Source of the DNA: Exilispira sp964581895
GTDB lineage: Bacteria; Spirochaetota; JAAYUW01
Length of the DNA stretch: 64,000 bases
Direction of reading: 5' to 3'
NCBI GenBank assembly: GCA_964581895.1
Contig: CAZOPR010000006.1
Location: 1 to 64,000, forward strand
Shown piece by piece: positions 52,301 to 59,105 of the stretch. The translations under genes and the position numbers were made by a program. A model generated the notes under the pieces. It did no database searches and was not told where the DNA came from. It saw only the letters and a program-made list of their open reading frames with translations. Numbering within the stretch: position 1 is the stretch's first letter; every line of letters begins with the position of its first letter.

Positions 52301-54646
52301 GTATGATTCTTCTACAAAATCTTTAACAAGGAGAAATTTTTCTGGATTACTGATCTTTCCAATAATTTCTATTACTTTTGAAGAAGATTTGATATCATCT
52401 TTAGATAATAGATAAATAAGAGATGATGCCGATTCAGCAAATTCAGGGTTCCCAAATAAATCAATTATGGCAAGTTTTTTTGTTTTATCTATCAAGTTAT
52501 CTGTAAAAAGCTTGTAGATAATAGGGCGAACCTTTGGAAAGCTTAAAAGGAAAGGAAAGATCTCTTTACTGTTTTTTTCATCAGAATTATTACTAAGTAT
52601 AAATCTGAAAAGATCATATAAGAGATCCAGGCAGTCTTTATCAGGATCTTTAAATATCAAGTTTACAGAGTAGATATAATTGAAATAAGATGTTTTCTGA
52701 AAAAATAGATTTATCAAATTAACTATATTTATATTTCTGCTTATATTTTCATCAAGGTTTGTTAAAAAAGGATCAAAAGTTTTATTTTTTTCTATTAGTT
52801 TTGCAAGTATATTAACTATCTGTTCATTCAAGTTTTTGTTTTTCAATGTAACTTGTAATAAGCCTTTCACTATTGATTCTCTTGGATGATATTTATAAAT
52901 AGTATTAACATACTCTTCTAACAATTGATTATCAACTTCAGAAGTTAATAATATATTTGTAACATTATCAAGAGAAAATCTATCTGCCAACGAAAAAAGT
53001 CTTAGTCTTAACTCTTTCGTGTTTGAATCAAAAGGAAGGTATGAATATACTATTTTTGAGTATAATCCATCAAGATTAATATATAGTTCTTTTGCTTTAC
53101 CTTCATCAAGTTGTATTTTTTTATCGGCAATAGCTCTTAAAAGGGGGAAGAAATATGTTAAAATATTTTTGTAAGATGACTCTGTAATTCCAAAAAGAAA
53201 GATATTACATATAAAATTGTAATAATCTGGCATTTTAAGGTAATCAGCTGGATCTATTTGCTTTGAAGTAAATAAGGTACTAAAATTAATAAGAATATTT
53301 TTTTTGTCATGATTGATTGCTATCTGGATTGCTTTTTTAAAAATTTCGAAATTTTTCTCATAAGCTAAATATTTAGAAAAAGTATCATCAATCTCATTTA
53401 TAAAATTTTTATCTATGCTGCTTAATGCTAAAAGTCTTATTTCCTGGTTAATTTTATCATCTGGATTCAAATAAAAAAGAAATCTTGATTTTAATGCGAC
53501 AAATCTATCTTCCTGTGTTTGTTGAAATTGCCTTAAAAATTCAAGAGCCATTTCAGAAGGTATATTCTCTTGAATATGTGTTACAATTTCGTTAAATAAA
53601 ATATCTTTGACCCAACTATCATTTTCATTTATATATGTTAATAAAATAGTTTTATATATGGAAGTATCATTAATTTTTAATAAATAATTAGCCAGTTCTT
53701 TTTTTAATAAGTTTGATTCTTTTTTATAAAAAGTTTTGAATTGATCTATATAAAAAGATGGTTCAGCCTTAGAAAGATAGAAATATATAGCCTTATGGAT
53801 TATAGAAGATGAATTTTTTTGTAAAAGTTTTATGAATTGATTTTTGATATTCTCTCTTTCTGATTTATTAAATTTATTAAATTTATTGGCTATTTCATAA
53901 ATTAAAAAAGAATTAAAATCATTTGAACTTGTCATTAGAAGAGTTTCCAATTGATCAGAAATAAATGAAGGTTTTTTTACTATTATTTTTGAAATAAGCT
54001 CTTTTTTTAATTCCTCTGATCTTATAGTCTTAATTTTTGAAATCAATAATTCGTTTGAAAATATTTCAATGAATTGATCGAAATTTGAAGAGATTATTAT
54101 TTGAACCTTATCAAGATTTGTATAATTTATAAAATAAGAAGCAATCATTTTATTTGCTAAAAGAAATTGTTCAATATAATTTTTGGATTCTACGTATTCA
54201 TTTGAATTTTCGAACCTATAGTAAAGAAAATATATTGATTTTATAAACTTTATTTCTACCGGGTAATCTTCCTGTCTATTTAATATTGAAAAATTTCTTT
54301 CAATATAAGTCAATTTTTCTTGAAAAGTATAGATAGTAAGCAAAGAATATTGTTTTTTCAAAAGTTCTTCTTCTGAATTGGAACTTTGACTTTTTTTAAC
54401 AGAATTTTCCCATAAGGAGAATAAATCCTTTGGTTTATCTGTTAAGGTTATATAATAAATTAGTTTTAACTCATAGATGAATTTTGGGATAGCATCTTTT
54501 AAGTAAGAAATTTTTTTATCAGCCGAATATTGTTGAAATTCATTTAATGGTATTAAGGAGTCCCCAGCAAAAACTTTATTTGTAGTTAATAAGATAAAAA
54601 TCAATAAAAACAAAAATAAAAATGTTATTTTAATTTTATTTTTCAA
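49313..54646 (-). CDS. Giant exported helical-repeat (HEAT-like) protein
   Basis: Predicted 1777 residues. I start at TTG 54646, preceded by GAGGAAG; the frame opens at a TTG 14 codons earlier. A signal peptide (KITFLFLFLLIFILLTTNKVFA) should be cleaved near AGD. The rest is one long run of helical hairpins; one region with KDFVEES..., DLIPYLIKLTDYNDGEVKEAAFTALGYLP looks like HEAT repeats. A Glu/Asn/Thr/Lys-rich stretch near 50591-50700 is disordered. No catalytic motif. I infer a periplasmic solenoid scaffold acting with the overlapping PEGA-TPR protein. The family is not recognised. Confidence 0.7.
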   Translation of the reverse strand: MKNKIKITFLFLFLLIFILLTTNKVFAGDSLIPLNEFQQYSADKKISYLKDAIPKFIYELKLIYYITLTDKPKDLFSLWENSVKKSQSSNSEEELLKKQYSLLTIYTFQEKLTYIERNFSILNRQEDYPVEIKFIKSIYFLYYRFENSNEYVESKNYIEQFLLANKMIASYFINYTNLDKVQIIISSNFDQFIEIFSNELLISKIKTIRSEELKKELISKIIVKKPSFISDQLETLLMTSSNDFNSFLIYEIANKFNKFNKSERENIKNQFIKLLQKNSSSIIHKAIYFYLSKAEPSFYIDQFKTFYKKESNLLKKELANYLLKINDTSIYKTILLTYINENDSWVKDILFNEIVTHIQENIPSEMALEFLRQFQQTQEDRFVALKSRFLFYLNPDDKINQEIRLLALSSIDKNFINEIDDTFSKYLAYEKNFEIFKKAIQIAINHDKKNILINFSTLFTSKQIDPADYLKMPDYYNFICNIFLFGITESSYKNILTYFFPLLRAIADKKIQLDEGKAKELYINLDGLYSKIVYSYLPFDSNTKELRLRLFSLADRFSLDNVTNILLTSEVDNQLLEEYVNTIYKYHPRESIVKGLLQVTLKNKNLNEQIVNILAKLIEKNKTFDPFLTNLDENISRNINIVNLINLFFQKTSYFNYIYSVNLIFKDPDKDCLDLLYDLFRFILSNNSDEKNSKEIFPFLLSFPKVRPIIYKLFTDNLIDKTKKLAIIDLFGNPEFAESASSLIYLLSKDDIKSSSKVIEIIGKISNPEKFLLVKDFVEESYDKKEIQLQFARSSISCMSHDLIPYLIKLTDYNDGEVKEAAFTALGYLPASETLPVLFNEYLNNKNPEKLYNYYKNSDTELKRYWIDFLSNKLEEKKFLDLVIKGVYPYKKYQFDDILLEKLILLCNKPFYLSIVLSNIKAIPTSQIEDTLILTPFLFISDESSYSIKFLKLLSKLKNYELAHYAILSKNMDTLDYFFSISKNFKQIDYISLFDFHSKFLGNDSLKNLIPIIIKYSKSIGIENTVDFFLRVNNTNESYKILISLYPLHLRYEDCRKILEKDLSLLPIVLKLAEDDKRIYQLFINLIFENSMAFSYKLFEYTLFSCKKVLPDPLIDLTNKFITNEKREEVKNLALFYLISNIKNDFIVTDELSSLIISSITINGEKFFWDIVESCQNIFLFTKILDNSALNIKIEKFEILKRILYSKSSISNRNLLYCLFIKDKNMFFQYLNSINSNIIDPYLLSVVIKKLENLDSLSFNIILKSIFSIKDEEKFLQSVDKSCIEELIYELLKKGNNNIDYQKIISSLNYLIIKTENIKDKDTENTYGVNTENNNEKNTGNINEENKENSEGNNYQDKILLTRYKYFIESLAICNISDYEKISYLNKFFEKSSIKEKEFFEILNEIEISKDIEENSISKIYLLLIFTDNCKDLSFATDRYLSYIDIFSIPENFLEILLPKMDNKKVCEYIIGKNPDDKTLKKFIKIIPELALLNENSFNLFSEKEIADIYFNSKNTKFLYFFIDNTAISVDKLFLYAKTYEQKKKLSEDLLNHSKALTLSSVNFRQLIEQIPKSKIKEIKNNDFVTIYSFLINLFIYNFSNYSATEKYDLFKILLNIMPEYIEKDNTQIDVASFTNEDLINFYQFILQSCYFFSEKKLISFVTKFNLPIYLGFEKLFKSNLDLLKQIIYDINEDEYKEFNSILFYQSVIDLLLKVTQEPEMLEKYIIIPIKDNFEISLIFWQSVIKYRIPNLIYIFDKYFGGIKWEKIRDTYLNLFK
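50591..50700 (-). repeat. Low-complexity repeat inside the giant gene
   Basis: About 110 bases of imperfect repeats containing TATTTTCTGT- and TTTTCATTATTA-like words on the plus strand encode repeated T-E-N, N-E-E-N and N-E-K units. The reading frame stays open. Confidence 0.7.
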
Positions 54647-54791
54647 TCTTCTTCCTCTTTTGGTTAAATTCAACTTACAAATAATCAAAATAAAAATAAG
54701 ATAAGAAAGATAAATAATAAATGCTAAATACTCTATAATTGATTATATAGCAAATTATTTGATTTTCAAGTTTAGGCATTTTAAAAATTTA

Positions 54792-54837
54792 TTGCAAATT
54801 TGAAAAATCTTTATATCATTTTTGAGAAAAGATGATA
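54792..54837 (+). promoter_or_regulatory. Candidate kbl-tdh promoter with overlapping inverted repeat
   Basis: TTGCAA (54792-54797) and TATCAT (54814-54819) have a 16-base spacer. The TATCAT arm forms an inverted repeat with ATGATA at 54832-54837 (arms TATCATTTTT / AAAGATGATA with one mismatch). This could be an operator or a leader hairpin. No terminator T-run follows. Confidence 0.35.
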
Positions 54838-54853
54838 CCTTTCTGGAGGCAAT

Positions 54854-56035
54854 ATGGATACTATGAAATTTATAGATGAAGAATTAAGTAAACTAAAAGA
54901 ATCTGGACTTTATAACACTATCAGAACTATTTCAGATGAGCTTTCTTCGACCACTATAGTAAATGGCAAAAAAGTTCTAGATATGTGCACAAATAACTAT
55001 CTTGGTCTTGCTAACAAAAAAGAGTTGAAAGAAACAGCGAAAGAGATGATAGATAAATATGGAGTTGGCCCAGCAGCAGTTAGATCCATCGCTGGTACTA
55101 CCGATAAACATCTAGAACTTGAAAAAAAGTTAGCAGAATTTAAACATGTCGAAGCAACAATTCATCTACAGAGTGGGTTTTGTGCAAATTTAGGAGTCAT
55201 ACCTACTCTTGTTGGAGAAGATGATCTTATCTTTTCAGATGAATTAAACCACGCTTCAATTATTGATGGATGCAGACTTTCTAAGGCTGCTATTATAAGA
55301 TTTAATCATGCAGATCCAAAAGATCTTGAAAACAAATTAAAAGAAAATAAAGATAAAAATTGTAGAAAACTTGTTATAACAGATGGAGTTTTCTCAATGG
55401 ATGGTGATATTGCACCACTTCCTGATTTAACAGAAGTAGCTAAAAAGTATGGTTGTATGATTTATGTCGATGATGCTCATGGAGAAGGTGTGCTTGGGAC
55501 AAATGGAGCTGGAATTGTCGATCATTTCAAATTGCATAAAATAGTTGATGTTGAGGTTGGAACATTATCCAAAGCTTTTGGAATAGTAGGTGGATTCGCT
55601 GCCGGTAGTAGCAAATTAGTCGAATACTTAAAACAAAAAGTTAGACCATTTTTATTTTCTTCTTCTGTAACATTGGCAGATGTTGGCGCTGCAATAAAAG
55701 CAGTTGATATACTAAAATCATCTTCTTCACTTGTTGAAAAGTTATGGGATAATGCAAGATATTTCCAGTCGAAAATGAAAGAAACTGGTTTTGATATTGG
55801 TAAAACCCAAACCCCAATCACCCCGGTTATTTTAGGCGATGTAAAACTTGCAAGAGAATTTTCCTCTAAACTTTTTGAAAAAGGGATTTTTGCTCAAGCA
55901 ATAGGTTACCCAACTGTTCCTATGGGAAAAGCAAGAATTAGAGTTATGGTTCATGCTGTTCATTCAAAACAAGACTTGGATTATGCTTTAAATGCTTTTA
56001 AGGAGATAGGAAAAGAATTAAATGTCTTAAAATAA
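54854..56035 (+). CDS. kbl: Glycine C-acetyltransferase (2-amino-3-ketobutyrate CoA ligase)
   Basis: Cleaves 2-amino-3-ketobutyrate with CoA to glycine and acetyl-CoA using PLP. The 393 residues show the family: MCTNNYLGLANKKELKE, RSIAGTTDKHLELEKKLAEF, SDELNHASIIDGCR, YVDDAHGEGVLG and the PLP-lysine in EVGTLSKAFGIVGG. GGAGG precedes the ATG. The next gene is tdh, which makes its substrate, so the pair degrades threonine. Biotin synthesis BioF-type activity is less likely given this neighbour. Confidence 0.96.
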   Translation: MDTMKFIDEELSKLKESGLYNTIRTISDELSSTTIVNGKKVLDMCTNNYLGLANKKELKETAKEMIDKYGVGPAAVRSIAGTTDKHLELEKKLAEFKHVEATIHLQSGFCANLGVIPTLVGEDDLIFSDELNHASIIDGCRLSKAAIIRFNHADPKDLENKLKENKDKNCRKLVITDGVFSMDGDIAPLPDLTEVAKKYGCMIYVDDAHGEGVLGTNGAGIVDHFKLHKIVDVEVGTLSKAFGIVGGFAAGSSKLVEYLKQKVRPFLFSSSVTLADVGAAIKAVDILKSSSSLVEKLWDNARYFQSKMKETGFDIGKTQTPITPVILGDVKLAREFSSKLFEKGIFAQAIGYPTVPMGKARIRVMVHAVHSKQDLDYALNAFKEIGKELNVLK

Positions 56036-56058
56036 GATTTTATAAAATAAGATTTTGA
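56029..56058 (+). repeat. 15-bp tandem duplication over the kbl stop codon
   Basis: Unit AAAATAAGATTTTAT at 56029-56043 is repeated at 56044-56058 (two changes at the end). It covers the kbl TAA, so it duplicated the stop and the first bases of the spacer. Confidence 0.8.
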
Positions 56059-56083
56059 TAGATATTTATTTTATGGAGGATTT

Positions 56084-57127
56084 ATGGGCACACAAAAGGC
56101 TATTGTTAAAGAAAAGCCAGAAGCTGGATTAGTTATAAAAGATGTACCTATACCAGATAAGGTTGGACCCAAGGAAGTTTTATTAAAAGTAAAGGCAGCT
56201 TCCATATGTGGAACAGATTTACATATTTATGACTGGAATGATTGGTCAAAAGTGAATATTAAACCTCCAAGAGTAATAGGTCATGAATTGGCTGCTGAAG
56301 TTGTTGAGATAGGAAAAGATGTAACAAGTTTAAAAGTTGGTGATTATGTTTCTGCTGAGACTCATATAGCATGTGGTACTTGCTATATGTGTAAAACAGG
56401 GAATAAACATATCTGCCAGAATATGAAAATTATTGGCGTTCATACAGATGGTGCTTTCACAAACTATCTTGTTATACCTGAAGAAAACGCATGGAAAAAC
56501 CCTCCTGATTTACCAGTTGAAATAGCATCAATTCAAGAACCTCTTGGAAATGCTGTTTATACAGTTTTATCTGGTGATATTGCTGCAAAAGATGTTTTAA
56601 TAACTGGAGCAGGTCCAATCGGACTTATGGCAATAGCAGTCGCAAGAGCATGTGGAGCAGGCAAAATCATTGTAACAGAAGTTTCTGAATTAAGGAAAAA
56701 TCTTGCAAAAGAAATGGGAGCCAGCTTTGTTTTAGACCCTACTAAAGAAAATGTCCTAAAATTTGTTAAAGATATAACCGATGGCCTTGGGGTTGATGTT
56801 GGCCTTGAAATGTCTGGAAAAGAATCTGCTTTAGAAACATTACTTTCTTCAATGAAAAAAAGAGGAAGAGTATCTTTATTAGGTGTTTTTGATTCCGATC
56901 CAGTCATAAAATTGAATAATGATGTAATATTTAAGGGTCTTGATATTCATGGGATAACTGGAAGGCTTATGTTTCAGACCTGGTATCAGATAAAATCTTT
57001 GCTTGAGAATAAAAGGATAGATTTATCTAAGCTTATTACTCACAAATTTCCTTTAAGTAAATTTGAAGAAGGAATTAAATTACTTAAAAAAGGTGAGGCA
57101 GTCAAGGTTGTTCTATATCCAGAATAA
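56084..57127 (+). CDS. tdh: L-threonine 3-dehydrogenase
   Basis: Zinc-dependent medium-chain dehydrogenase oxidising threonine to 2-amino-3-ketobutyrate with NAD+. The 347 residues are the standard length. Catalytic zinc ligands occur in SICGTDLHIYDWNDW and VIGHELAAEV, structural-zinc Cys in CGTCYMCKTGNKHIC, and the NAD fold in LITGAGPIGLMAIAVAR. GGAGG precedes the ATG. It lies 48 bases after kbl in the known kbl-tdh order; the product is consumed by Kbl. Confidence 0.95.
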   Translation: MGTQKAIVKEKPEAGLVIKDVPIPDKVGPKEVLLKVKAASICGTDLHIYDWNDWSKVNIKPPRVIGHELAAEVVEIGKDVTSLKVGDYVSAETHIACGTCYMCKTGNKHICQNMKIIGVHTDGAFTNYLVIPEENAWKNPPDLPVEIASIQEPLGNAVYTVLSGDIAAKDVLITGAGPIGLMAIAVARACGAGKIIVTEVSELRKNLAKEMGASFVLDPTKENVLKFVKDITDGLGVDVGLEMSGKESALETLLSSMKKRGRVSLLGVFDSDPVIKLNNDVIFKGLDIHGITGRLMFQTWYQIKSLLENKRIDLSKLITHKFPLSKFEEGIKLLKKGEAVKVVLYPE

Positions 57128-57158
57128 GAATTTATTTTATAAAAATTTGAGTAATTTT

Positions 57159-57186
57159 AAGTAGTTTTTAATAAGTAGTTTTTAAA
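57159..57186 (+). repeat. 14-bp tandem duplication after tdh
   Basis: AAGTAGTTTTTAAT at 57159-57172 and AAGTAGTTTTTAAA at 57173-57186 lie head to tail in the tdh-infC spacer. Confidence 0.8.
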
Positions 57187-57256
57187 ATTAAAATCCTATT
57201 TAATTTTAATTGACTTATTTAATTCATATGGTAAATATTCTTCCCGTATCAATATA

Positions 57257-57273
57257 AAAAGGAGCTTAATATA
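57257..57273 (+). promoter_or_regulatory. infC ribosome-binding site with AUA initiation codon
   Basis: AAAAGGAG (57257-57264), six spacer bases, then ATA (57271-57273) opens the IF3 frame. No ATG, GTG or TTG lies in that frame between the ribosome-binding site and the conserved N-terminal region. Rare infC starts (AUU, AUA, AUC) are the known basis of IF3 autoregulation. Confidence 0.88.
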
Positions 57274-57807
57274 GACAGAAGAAGACCACCAGTAAAGCAG
57301 TATGATATTCGAAAGAATGAGGAGATTACTGCAAAGGAAGTTAGAGTCATTACTGAATCGGGTGAACAACTTGGAGTATTGCCTGTTAAAAAAGCTATAG
57401 AATTGGCTTACGAAAAAGGTTTGGATTTAGTCGAAATCTCTCCAAATGCCGAGCCTCCTGTTTGTAAAATTATAGATTTTGGAAAATTCAGGTTTGAAAG
57501 AGAACGAAAAGCAAAAGAAGCCAAGAAAAATCAAAAGCAAGTTGAAGTAAAAGAAATCCGTTTCACTGCTACTATAGAAAAGCATGATATAGAAGTGAAA
57601 TTAAAAAAAGCAAGAGAATTTATTGAAGAAGGGGATAAAGTCCTTTTTAAGTTAAGATTTAGAGGAAGAGAGATTGTTCATTCTGATGTCGGAGTCCAGC
57701 TTTTTGAAAATATAATTCAAGAAATGGAAGATATAGCAATTTGTGAAAAAAGACCTTACCTTGAAGGCAAATTTTTAACCATGTTGATGGTTGGCAAGAA
57801 AAAATAA
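57271..57807 (+). CDS. infC: Translation initiation factor IF-3
   Basis: The 178-residue product binds the 30S subunit and checks start-codon pairing. From the AUA start it reads DRRRPPVKQYDIRKNEEI, then the N-domain (GEQLGVLPVKKAIELA, LDLVEISPNAEPPVCKIIDFGKF), the Lys-rich linker, and the C-domain (VKEIRF, KHDIEVKLKKAREF, GDKVLFKLRFRGREI, MLMVGKKK). A start at the TTG at 57379 would delete the N-terminal third of the N-domain. AUA initiation fits repression by IF3 itself. First gene of infC-rpmI-rplT. Confidence 0.95.
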   Translation: MDRRRPPVKQYDIRKNEEITAKEVRVITESGEQLGVLPVKKAIELAYEKGLDLVEISPNAEPPVCKIIDFGKFRFERERKAKEAKKNQKQVEVKEIRFTATIEKHDIEVKLKKAREFIEEGDKVLFKLRFRGREIVHSDVGVQLFENIIQEMEDIAICEKRPYLEGKFLTMLMVGKKK

Positions 57808-57840
57808 AGATAAAATAATTTTTTAATTATGGAGATATAT

Positions 57841-58041
57841 ATGCCAAAACTTAAAACAAAATCAGCTATCAAAAAGAGATTTAAGATGACAGCAAATGGT
57901 AAATTGATGAGAAAACACACAAATAAAAATCATATTCTTACCAAGAAAAATGGTAAAAGAATAAGAAAGCTAAGAAAACTTGCAGTAATAACACCATCTG
58001 AACAAAAAAGAATTGAAATTGGCTTACCATATGGTCTATAA
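57841..58041 (+). CDS. rpmI: 50S ribosomal protein L35
   Basis: The 66-residue basic protein starts MPKLKTKSAIKKRFKM and contains HTNKNHILTKK and RKLRKLAVI, as in bacterial L35. The ATG at 57841 has GGAG six bases before it; the ATG at 57829 would overlap that site. It lies between infC and rplT, a nearly universal order in bacteria. Confidence 0.95.
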   Translation: MPKLKTKSAIKKRFKMTANGKLMRKHTNKNHILTKKNGKRIRKLRKLAVITPSEQKRIEIGLPYGL

Positions 58042-58052
58042 GGAGAATAAAA

Positions 58053-58397
58053 ATGGCAAGAGTTAGATTTGCGGTTGCAGCTAGAAAAGCAAGAAAGAAA
58101 TTATTAAAGATGACAAAAGGGTACTGGGGAAAAAGAAAGAATTTATATAGAATAGCAAAAACCCAGATTTTAAAAAGTCTTTATTATTCCTATAGAGACA
58201 GAAAGAAAAAGAAATCTGATTTTAGATCTGTGTGGAATATAAGAATAAATGCAGCTGTTCGTCCATATGGACTGAATTATTCAACATTTATTCATAAATT
58301 AAATGAAAAGAATATTAAACTTAATAGAAAAGTTCTTTCAAATATAGCCCTTGAAGATCCAGAAGCTTTTGCAAAAATAGTCGAAGTTGTGAGATAG
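58053..58397 (+). CDS. rplT: 50S ribosomal protein L20
   Basis: The 114-residue protein is typical L20: MARVRFAVAARKARKKLLKM, TKGYWGKRKNLYR, YSYRDRKKKKSDFRSVWNIRINAA and VLSNIALEDPEAFAKIV. L20 binds 23S rRNA early in assembly and in several bacteria represses this operon. AAGGAG precedes the ATG; an intrinsic terminator follows. Confidence 0.97.
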   Translation: MARVRFAVAARKARKKLLKMTKGYWGKRKNLYRIAKTQILKSLYYSYRDRKKKKSDFRSVWNIRINAAVRPYGLNYSTFIHKLNEKNIKLNRKVLSNIALEDPEAFAKIVEVVR

Positions 58398-58419
58398 TAA
58401 GAATTTAACTTATTATTTT

Positions 58420-58459
58420 AGGGCTTCCTAATTTTTAGGATGCCCTTTTTTTTTGATTT
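58420..58459 (+). terminator. Intrinsic terminator of infC-rpmI-rplT
   Basis: Arms GGGCTTCCTA and TAGGATGCCC (one T-T mismatch) around ATTTT are followed by a run of nine T or more. It closes the ribosomal operon, about 22 bases after rplT. Confidence 0.92.
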
Positions 58460-58480
58460 TTTAAAATTTTGTCTTATAAT
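58453..58480 (+). promoter_or_regulatory. Promoter before the coiled-coil gene; transcript may be leaderless
   Basis: TTGATT (58453-58458), 16 bases, then a perfect TATAAT (58475-58480). The -10 box ends only nine bases before the ATG at 58490, so the predicted start of transcription (~58487) leaves almost no 5' leader and no room for a Shine-Dalgarno sequence. Confidence 0.65.
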
Positions 58481-58489
58481 TAAATTGTA

Positions 58490-58759
58490 ATGAATTTTAT
58501 GAAACAGGATATTATTAATTCTTTATATCTTGAAGTTGAAAAATTAATAGAAAAAGTGAAAAATCAGGAAGAAAAAATCAAGAGACTTGAGACCGCTATT
58601 AACAATAAAGATGAGCAAATCTTTTATTTAAAAAGTGAACTTGCTGATTTAATTAGCAAAGTAGAGCATTTTAATAATCTATTTAATGAACTTCCAATCT
58701 ATAACAACACAATTGAAGAGGATGATATTGATAAAAAGAAAATAGATGAAGATTTTTGA
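58490..58759 (+). CDS. Small coiled-coil protein upstream of zapA
   Basis: The 89-residue protein (86 if the second ATG at 58499 is used) is almost entirely a heptad coiled coil: LYLEVEKLIEKVKNQEEKIKRLE, then KSELADLISKVEHF, with a short acidic tail DDIDKKKIDEDF. No ribosome-binding site is visible. A coiled-coil gene directly before zapA is a frequent arrangement for division-ring accessory proteins such as ZapB, but sequence similarity to ZapB is not apparent to me. Likely a divisome accessory factor (inference). Confidence 0.65.
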   Translation: MNFMKQDIINSLYLEVEKLIEKVKNQEEKIKRLETAINNKDEQIFYLKSELADLISKVEHFNNLFNELPIYNNTIEEDDIDKKKIDEDF

Positions 58760-58812
58760 AAAACTATACTAAGTTTAAAAGTTCATAATCTTAAAAATCT
58801 AAGGATATAAAT

Positions 58813-59103
58813 TTGGGAAGGGTTACTTTTTCTATATTTAATCGAGATTTTCAATTTATCTCAGAGAAAGATGATGATGAAAAACTTAAGGATCTTGCTC
58901 AAAAATTTAAAGAAAAGATAGAAATACTTAAAAATGAAACAGGTGAATCAGATACAATAAAGCTTTTGGTATTTCTTTCAATAAACCTTTTAAATGAAAA
59001 TATTAAAATAAAAGAAGAACTTGATAATAGTAATTCAACTGAAAATGAAAATATAATAACTCAGATAATAGAAAAGATAAAAAACATTACAAATAAGGAT
59101 TAA
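58813..59103 (+). CDS. zapA: Cell-division protein ZapA-like
   Basis: The 96-residue protein starts at TTG, with AAGGA nine bases before. Its body fits ZapA: VTFSIFNRDFQFISEKDDDEKLKDLAQKF, then a DTIKLLVFLSINLLNENIKIKEEL helix like the TLKIAVLAALNIADEL segment of known ZapA, and a long C-terminal coil. ZapA crosslinks FtsZ filaments at mid-cell. It sits between the coiled-coil gene and deoC; deoC begins three bases after its stop. Confidence 0.75.
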   Translation: MGRVTFSIFNRDFQFISEKDDDEKLKDLAQKFKEKIEILKNETGESDTIKLLVFLSINLLNENIKIKEELDNSNSTENENIITQIIEKIKNITNKD

Positions 59104-59105
59104 TT

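Noticed and set aside
57379..57807. infC starting at TTG 57379
   Set aside because: Would remove conserved N-terminal IF3 sequence; the AUA at 57271 has a proper ribosome-binding site.
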